Source: Hydrogenothermus sp964516095 | GTDB lineage: Bacteria > Aquificota > Aquificia > Aquificales > Hydrogenothermaceae | Length of the DNA: 28,730 bases | Assembly (NCBI GenBank): GCA_964516095.1 | Contig: CAZEYS010000013.1 | Location: 1-28,730, forward strand | Direction: 5' to 3' | Shown: one piece after another, positions 24,001 through 28,730 of the stretch | How positions within the stretch are numbered: the stretch's first letter is position 1 | Layout: every line of letters starts with the position of its first letter | Made by a program: the position numbers and the translations under genes | Notes under the pieces: generated by a model | What the model was told of the DNA's origin: nothing | Database searches by the model: none | Seen by the model: the letters and a program-made list of their open reading frames with translations, nothing else

Positions 24001-26478
24001 TTAGTTTTCTCCTTTTAGATATTTTTCTTCGAAATCTTCAAATTTTATTGGTTTTTCTAAGTAAAATCCTTGAAAGAACTCACATCCCATATTTTTTAAT
24101 GTTTCAAGCTGTTCTTTTGTTTCTACTCCTTCAGCTACCACATTCAGGTTAAATATTTTAGATATATTTAGTATCGCTTCTACTATTTTGTAAGACTTAT
24201 CATTTTCGAGAAAGTCCTGAATAAAAATTTTGTCTATTTTGATATAATCAACTTCTATTTGAGATAAGTAACTTAAGGAAGAGTATCCAGTTCCAAAATC
24301 ATCAAGTGAAATTCTAAACCCCATTTTCTTTAGCTCATGAATTTGGGATTTTGCCTGCATTAGTTCTAATGAATTTCTTTCAGTGAGTTCTAAGGTTAAA
24401 TACCCTTTTAACTGAGATATATCTTCTGGATTGAAGTGTAATTTTTCTTTCTCTTGCTGTGTTACTATGAAATTACAGAGTTGTTTTAAATGGTTTGGAG
24501 TTGCGTTTATAGAAAGTGGTATTAGTTTTGTGTATTTTTTCTTCCATCTTTTTAAAATATCCTTAACTTTAGACAATACATAACTATCTATTTTTTCTAT
24601 AATTCCTGTTTTTTCGGCAATGGGTATGAATAAAGCAGGTGAAATATAATTACCATTTTCATCTCTTAGCCTGAGTAAAACTTCAGCTGAAGAAACTTTT
24701 ATTTCTCTGGAAAAGATAGGTTGCAGGTGTATCTCGAATAAATCCTGTGCAAGGGCTTTATTTAGTAGTAGTTCTATCTTCTTTTCTTCTTTTAAAGTTT
24801 CGTATAGTTTTTCATCGTAGATAACAAAACTGTTTACCCCTTTTTGTTTAGCTTTTTCTAAAGTCCTTTCCAGTTTTATTAAAAGCTCGTTAATATCATT
24901 TCCATCTTCTGGATATCTTATCACTGCAATATTTATAGGTAGTTCTTTTAAGCCTAAAAAATCCTCATTTTTTACAAAATCAAGTAGATTATTTATTAAC
25001 TCTATGGGATTTTTTTCAAAAGATATTATTGCAAATTCATCTGAACCATATCTATAGACAAATTCGTCTTTTAAAGATATATCCAGTTTATTTGCAAAGG
25101 TTTTCAATAGCTTATCTGCAAATTCTATTCCAAAGTTCTCGTTTATATATCTGAAGTTATATATATCAACAAGAGCTAAAATAAATCCTTTATCTTTTTT
25201 TATAAGTTCTTCAAGGTCTTTTAGAAGATGGTTTTTATTCCCAAGTCCTGTTAATGGGTCAAAAAATTCTTTAAAGAAAAGCTCTTTTTCTTTTTCATAT
25301 TTTTCTATTGCAAAGCTCAAATCGTTAGATATTTCTCTAAATATTTCAAGGTCTTCTTTTGTAAATGGATTTGCCTCATAAAAATAAAGAGTTATAATGT
25401 ATTTTACTTCGTTTCCTTCAAAAACTGGTAAGCTTATTAGCGAGTATATATTATTTCTTAAAAGTTCTTTTTTCCAGTTCTCATCCAATCTACATTCTTC
25501 AACATTTCTTATATAGACTATATCTTTTTCTTTTAAAACTCTATATTCAGGAGCTTTTTTATCTAAAAGTTTTATGTTAACCACTTTTGTTTTACACCCA
25601 TTGAAAGGTTCTATTATGCCGTTTACAACTTTTCCTATCCATATATCTTTTAAACTGTGAACATTTCTAAGTTTAAAACATACTTTTTGCAATATTTCTT
25701 CTTTATGTTTAAAGGATATTATTATTTTGTTTATGTAAGAAAGTAGATTTTTTAAGTCTTCGAGTTTTACAACTTGTGTTATATCTTCTAAAAGGTATAT
25801 TTGCAGAAATTTATCTAAAACTTCTGTCCCAGAGTAGCTTACGTCTATCCATCGCACTTTTTTGTTTTTTGTAAATACTCTTACTCTAAATCTTAAGTAT
25901 CTTAGCTTTTTATTCCTTATTTCATGTAGGTAGTTTTCGGCTTTTGGTCTGTCTTCAGGATATACTATGTTCAAAACAGTATTTAAGTTTTGGAGGTCTT
26001 TAAAGGAGTATCCTAAAATATGTTCAGCTGTTTTATTGGCATAAAGTATTTTCCCACTTTCTTTTATTACTATTCCAATTGGCAAATTGTTTATAATGTT
26101 TTCCTTAATTAAAAGGGAATTGTAAAGCTCGTTAATATCTATAAAGTAGATATAGATTGTAGATATTTCTTCTTCCAGCTGAATTTTATTAAAGTGTAAA
26201 AATACCCATCTATATATGTTCTTTTCATTTAGTAGTCTGATTATTAAGCTTCCTTCATATTCTGATGATATTTCTTTTAAAAGAGTGGCTCTGTCATCAG
26301 GATGAACAAAGTCCTTTAAAGGTTTATTTATAATGTCCTCATTTAAGAACCTTTTTGTATTAGGAGAAGCATTTTTTATTATTAAATTAGGATAATTTTT
26401 TACAATCAAAAAGTATAAATTGCTGAATTTATCACATCTGTTTATTAAGTTCTCGCATGCTAAATTATTTTGATGCAA
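24001..26478 (-). CDS. PAS-PAS-GAF-GGDEF-EAL cyclic-di-GMP protein
   Basis: An 825-aa cytoplasmic sensor enzyme with no membrane segment. Order: PAS 1 (about 12-115), PAS 2 with PAC (about 125-245), GAF (about 255-400), GGDEF (about 410-570), EAL (about 580-820). The GGDEF signature is GSDEF (478-482) and no RxxD inhibitory site precedes it, so cyclase activity is doubtful. The EAL domain keeps Glu599 (SAEVLLR), the Asn of SINAT, ELTE, LDDFGTGYSS, IKID, VAEGVET and FFQGF, so it should hydrolyse c-di-GMP. Start TTG with AGAGGA 9 nt upstream. It lies between cheR and cheB (gaps 15 and 5 nt), tying c-di-GMP to this chemosensory operon. Confidence 0.92.
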   Translation of the reverse strand: MHQNNLACENLINRCDKFSNLYFLIVKNYPNLIIKNASPNTKRFLNEDIINKPLKDFVHPDDRATLLKEISSEYEGSLIIRLLNEKNIYRWVFLHFNKIQLEEEISTIYIYFIDINELYNSLLIKENIINNLPIGIVIKESGKILYANKTAEHILGYSFKDLQNLNTVLNIVYPEDRPKAENYLHEIRNKKLRYLRFRVRVFTKNKKVRWIDVSYSGTEVLDKFLQIYLLEDITQVVKLEDLKNLLSYINKIIISFKHKEEILQKVCFKLRNVHSLKDIWIGKVVNGIIEPFNGCKTKVVNIKLLDKKAPEYRVLKEKDIVYIRNVEECRLDENWKKELLRNNIYSLISLPVFEGNEVKYIITLYFYEANPFTKEDLEIFREISNDLSFAIEKYEKEKELFFKEFFDPLTGLGNKNHLLKDLEELIKKDKGFILALVDIYNFRYINENFGIEFADKLLKTFANKLDISLKDEFVYRYGSDEFAIISFEKNPIELINNLLDFVKNEDFLGLKELPINIAVIRYPEDGNDINELLIKLERTLEKAKQKGVNSFVIYDEKLYETLKEEKKIELLLNKALAQDLFEIHLQPIFSREIKVSSAEVLLRLRDENGNYISPALFIPIAEKTGIIEKIDSYVLSKVKDILKRWKKKYTKLIPLSINATPNHLKQLCNFIVTQQEKEKLHFNPEDISQLKGYLTLELTERNSLELMQAKSQIHELKKMGFRISLDDFGTGYSSLSYLSQIEVDYIKIDKIFIQDFLENDKSYKIVEAILNISKIFNLNVVAEGVETKEQLETLKNMGCEFFQGFYLEKPIKFEDFEEKYLKGEN

Positions 26479-26493
26479 TATTTATTTTCCTCT

Positions 26494-27318
26494 CTATTGT
26501 TTTTTGTACACATAGCTATTGCCAAGTTTTATCTGTTTAAACAATCCTAAATTTTCTGGAACTTTTTCAGCATGCCCAAGTAGTAAGTATCCATTTTCCT
26601 TTAATATATTATAAAAAATTGTCAAAGCTTCTTTTTTATTTTTTTCATCAAAGTAAATTAGCATGTTTCGTGAAAAAATTACATCAAATTTCCCCAGTTT
26701 TTTCATAGAATATTTATCTAAGATGTTTACAACTTTAAAATTAACTGCTTTTATTAAAAAATCCTTAACTTTGTAGCCGTTTTCTACTTTTTCAAAGTAC
26801 TTTTCTAAGATTTCTTTAGGTAGTTTGTGAACACTTCTTTCTGAATATACTCCTTTTTTTGCTTTTTCTATTGCATCTTTGTCTATGTCTATCCCAAGGA
26901 GCATAAAATCTCTTTCGTTTATGAGATTTCCTTCTTCTAATAGAGATATGGCTATACTGTAAACTTCTTCACCTGTTGAGCATGGGGCACTTAGTATATT
27001 TATACTTTCATTTTTTGGTCTTATTCTGTGGAGCTCAGGAAGAATGTATTTCACAAGGGTTTCAAACTGATAGCTCTCTCTAAAAAAGTATGTTTCGTTT
27101 ACTGTAATAGTGTTTACTATTTCATCTGAAAGATTTTTATTTTTAAAAAGAACAATATCTGTATAGAATTTGTCGAAATCTTTATAGTTAAATTTTTCCA
27201 TTAATTTTAAAAATCTCTTTTTGTAAATGTCAAACAGTTTGCCGTCGTCTATAAATATCCCGTATTTGTTATTTAAAAAATCTCTTAAACGTTTTAGTTT
27301 ATAAGAGGGTATTATCAA
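26494..27318 (-). CDS. cheR: Chemoreceptor glutamate methyltransferase CheR
   Basis: SAM-dependent methylation of chemoreceptor glutamates, opposing CheB. About 274 aa with the N-terminal helical CheR domain and the catalytic domain: TVNETYFFRE, SAM-binding NILSAPCSTGEEVYSIAI and FSRNMLIYFD. No pentapeptide-binding tail or TPR repeats. I place the start at the TTG at 27318, with AAGGAG 9 nt upstream; a TTG at 27354 would overlap the cheW gene and has no ribosome site. 16 nt follow the cheW stop. Confidence 0.93.
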   Translation of the reverse strand: MIIPSYKLKRLRDFLNNKYGIFIDDGKLFDIYKKRFLKLMEKFNYKDFDKFYTDIVLFKNKNLSDEIVNTITVNETYFFRESYQFETLVKYILPELHRIRPKNESINILSAPCSTGEEVYSIAISLLEEGNLINERDFMLLGIDIDKDAIEKAKKGVYSERSVHKLPKEILEKYFEKVENGYKVKDFLIKAVNFKVVNILDKYSMKKLGKFDVIFSRNMLIYFDEKNKKEALTIFYNILKENGYLLLGHAEKVPENLGLFKQIKLGNSYVYKKQ

Positions 27319-27334
27319 ATCATATTTCTCCTTT

Positions 27335-28666
27335 CTATGGTTTGATAAAAGCAATATTTAATAAGCTAATTAGCTCACCATCTTTTGTTATAATAGAGCC
27401 TCTTATAAGCTCTTTGCTTGCTTCCAGTTTGAATATATTCCTGTCTGGAACTGTTTCAATTTTTTCTATTTTTGAGATTAAAAGGGCAACTTCTATTCCA
27501 TTTTGATTGAGAACTAAAACACTTAGTTCGCTATTTTTATCAAAGTTTTTATTAAATATTTTCTCTAAAGATATTAGAAATACAGATTTATTTTTTAACG
27601 CAAGTATACCTTTTACAAATGGATTTTCTGTTATGTATGGGCTTATATTAAGGCCTTCAAAGTCCATAACTTCTTCAACTTCTTCCATACTAACAGCAAA
27701 TCTTTCCCCCAGAATATTAAATATCAAAAAATCTTTTTTGGATAGTGTTTGTGTATCTGTTTCTTTTTTTTCTTTTTTACCGTGCTGAACTGCATTTTTA
27801 GAAATGATTTCTTTTATGAATTTTTCACTTAAAATAGGAACTACACTTTTATTGTATACAAAGTAGTTCTCAAATATATCATTGGCATCCAAATTCTTTT
27901 CTATATCGCTTTCTTTTATGCTTACAGTATCTAATATATCATCTACTAAAAAACCTATATTTTCTCTATCACTGCCAACAATTATGAGAGTTTCGCCTTT
28001 ACTTTTGTCTTCTTCCCAGTTTAAAAGCTTTTTTAGATTGCCTATTTTTATTACTTCATCTTTTATTAAAACAACACTTTCTATCCAGTCTTTGTTTTTT
28101 ATATCTACGCCGTTTTTTAACGCTTCTACATGTTCTACTCTATCTATCAGGTCTGTTTTTATTGATAGTTTTTTATCATTGAGTAGAAATATTAAAAAAT
28201 TTTCTTCCTTTTGGTTTGAATTATTAGAGTTTTTTTCTGACTTTTTTTTGTTCTCATTTTCTAAGGGAGGCACTTTTATTTTTTGCTTTAGAAAAGCAGG
28301 AGTTATCTCTTCTATAACCTCACCTTTTAAATTGTAGAATTTTACAGGTTCATTATTGTCTTCTTCTGTTTCTACCTCCTGTATTTTTACAATCTCGTCA
28401 ACTACTAATGCGTAATATTTACCGTTAATATCAACAAGTATGGCAAATTTTCCAAGTGGGTCTTCACATCTGTCTGTAAGGCCTACAAGTTTACCAAAAC
28501 ATACAAGTAAAGAAACTGTATTTGCATTTTTAGTTAAACCTGCTATGTAATCAGGCATAGAAGGAACAGGTTTTACAAGTTCTATGTCAAACACATTTTT
28601 AACATGCTCAGTTTTTATTCCAAAGCTGTGGTCATTTACTTTAAATTCTAAAAGGCTTACTTTCAA
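27335..28666 (-). CDS. Adaptor protein with three tandem CheW domains
   Basis: CheW domains couple the kinase CheA to chemoreceptors in the array. This 443-aa protein appears to hold three: about 1-130 (MKVSLLEFKVND..., PVPSMPDYIAGL), about 150-300 (ENFLIFLLNDKKLSIKTDLI...), and about 320-443 (KDFLIFNILGERFAVSMEEV..., PFVKGILALK). A Lys/Asn/Glu-rich linker lies near 135-155 and a second charged linker before domain 3. Domain 2 is the most divergent. There is no receiver, so it is not CheV. The start is TTG at 28666, with AAGGAGGT 9 nt upstream and 2 nt after the previous stop; the in-frame TTG at 28699 lies inside the preceding gene. Confidence 0.82.
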   Translation of the reverse strand: MKVSLLEFKVNDHSFGIKTEHVKNVFDIELVKPVPSMPDYIAGLTKNANTVSLLVCFGKLVGLTDRCEDPLGKFAILVDINGKYYALVVDEIVKIQEVETEEDNNEPVKFYNLKGEVIEEITPAFLKQKIKVPPLENENKKKSEKNSNNSNQKEENFLIFLLNDKKLSIKTDLIDRVEHVEALKNGVDIKNKDWIESVVLIKDEVIKIGNLKKLLNWEEDKSKGETLIIVGSDRENIGFLVDDILDTVSIKESDIEKNLDANDIFENYFVYNKSVVPILSEKFIKEIISKNAVQHGKKEKKETDTQTLSKKDFLIFNILGERFAVSMEEVEEVMDFEGLNISPYITENPFVKGILALKNKSVFLISLEKIFNKNFDKNSELSVLVLNQNGIEVALLISKIEKIETVPDRNIFKLEASKELIRGSIITKDGELISLLNIAFIKP

Positions 28667-28668
28667 GT

Positions 28669-28730
28669 TTACCCGACCTCCTTCATTGCTGTGTGCCAAA
28701 ACTCAAACATGTCTAAAAATAGAAGAATAT
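28669..28730 (-). CDS. 3' end of an unidentified gene upstream of the CheW protein
   Basis: Only one minus-strand frame stays open from the window edge. It ends ...L-D-M-F-E-F-W-H-T-A-M-K-E-V-G and TAA (28671-28669), two bases before the TTG of the CheW gene, and it contains that gene's Shine-Dalgarno. The 2-nt gap and shared ribosome site support a real coupled gene. Nineteen residues are too few to identify it; a chemotaxis component such as CheA or a receptor would fit the context but is not shown. Confidence 0.5.
   Translation of the reverse strand, partial: ILLFLDMFEFWHTAMKEVG

Noticed and set aside
27882..28337. Open frame of 151 codons on the plus strand
   Set aside because: Antisense to the triple-CheW gene; Ser/Phe-rich low-complexity product typical of a shadow frame in AT-rich DNA.
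1..28730. CRISPR array, prophage, transposon, tRNA or rRNA genes
   Set aside because: No regularly spaced repeats, integrase or transposase frames, terminal repeats or tRNA-like cloverleaf segments were seen on either strand; gaps are too short to hide one.

Overview
The window is a gene-dense, AT-rich piece of a bacterial chromosome (about one third G+C by eye). It carries 26 protein genes, two of them cut by the window ends, and no recognisable RNA gene, insertion sequence, prophage or CRISPR array. Gaps are short, stop/start overlaps are common, and about a quarter of the starts are TTG. The gene set and the Lys/Glu/Ile-rich proteins suggest a thermophilic Aquificales bacterium, probably Hydrogenothermaceae and perhaps Sulfurihydrogenibium. 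That assignment is an inference from recall, not a search result.

Left part (1-9.7 kb). A minus-strand run encodes mutL, glnD, proS and the start of an unidentified gene: DNA mismatch repair, PII nitrogen signalling and prolyl-tRNA synthesis. A lone plus-strand gene for a DUF5335-like protein follows, ending in a terminator that overlaps the convergent murA. A tightly overlapping minus-strand operon then encodes an RlmI-type rRNA methyltransferase, PrmC and MurA.

Middle (9.7-21.3 kb). A YqiA-like esterase and a tatA-rsmE pair lie on the plus strand. A minus-strand operon purB - exported beta-carbonic anhydrase - typA/bipA - KamA-family radical SAM aminomutase follows, probably driven by an extended -10 promoter. 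Upstream of it lie polX and a small tail-anchored protein. ribD (plus) converges on lipB (minus), with 3' ends overlapping by 16 bp. lipB diverges from a JAMM metalloprotease gene with only 27 bp between start codons. A cold-shock protein gene has the best promoter in the window and a structured leader of about 140 nt.

Right part (21.5-28.7 kb). A minus-strand operon reads: unknown gene (3' end only) - a protein with three CheW domains - cheR - a PAS-PAS-GAF-GGDEF-EAL protein - cheB - pyk. This is the most interesting part. A cyclic-di-GMP enzyme sits between the receptor methyltransferase and methylesterase genes. The CheB receiver has lost the acidic pair that binds magnesium, the GGDEF motif is altered to GSDEF while the EAL site looks intact, and all four chemosensory genes use TTG starts. 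It looks like a chemosensory pathway whose output is cyclic-di-GMP. Pyruvate kinase is attached to its end with a 1-nt gap.
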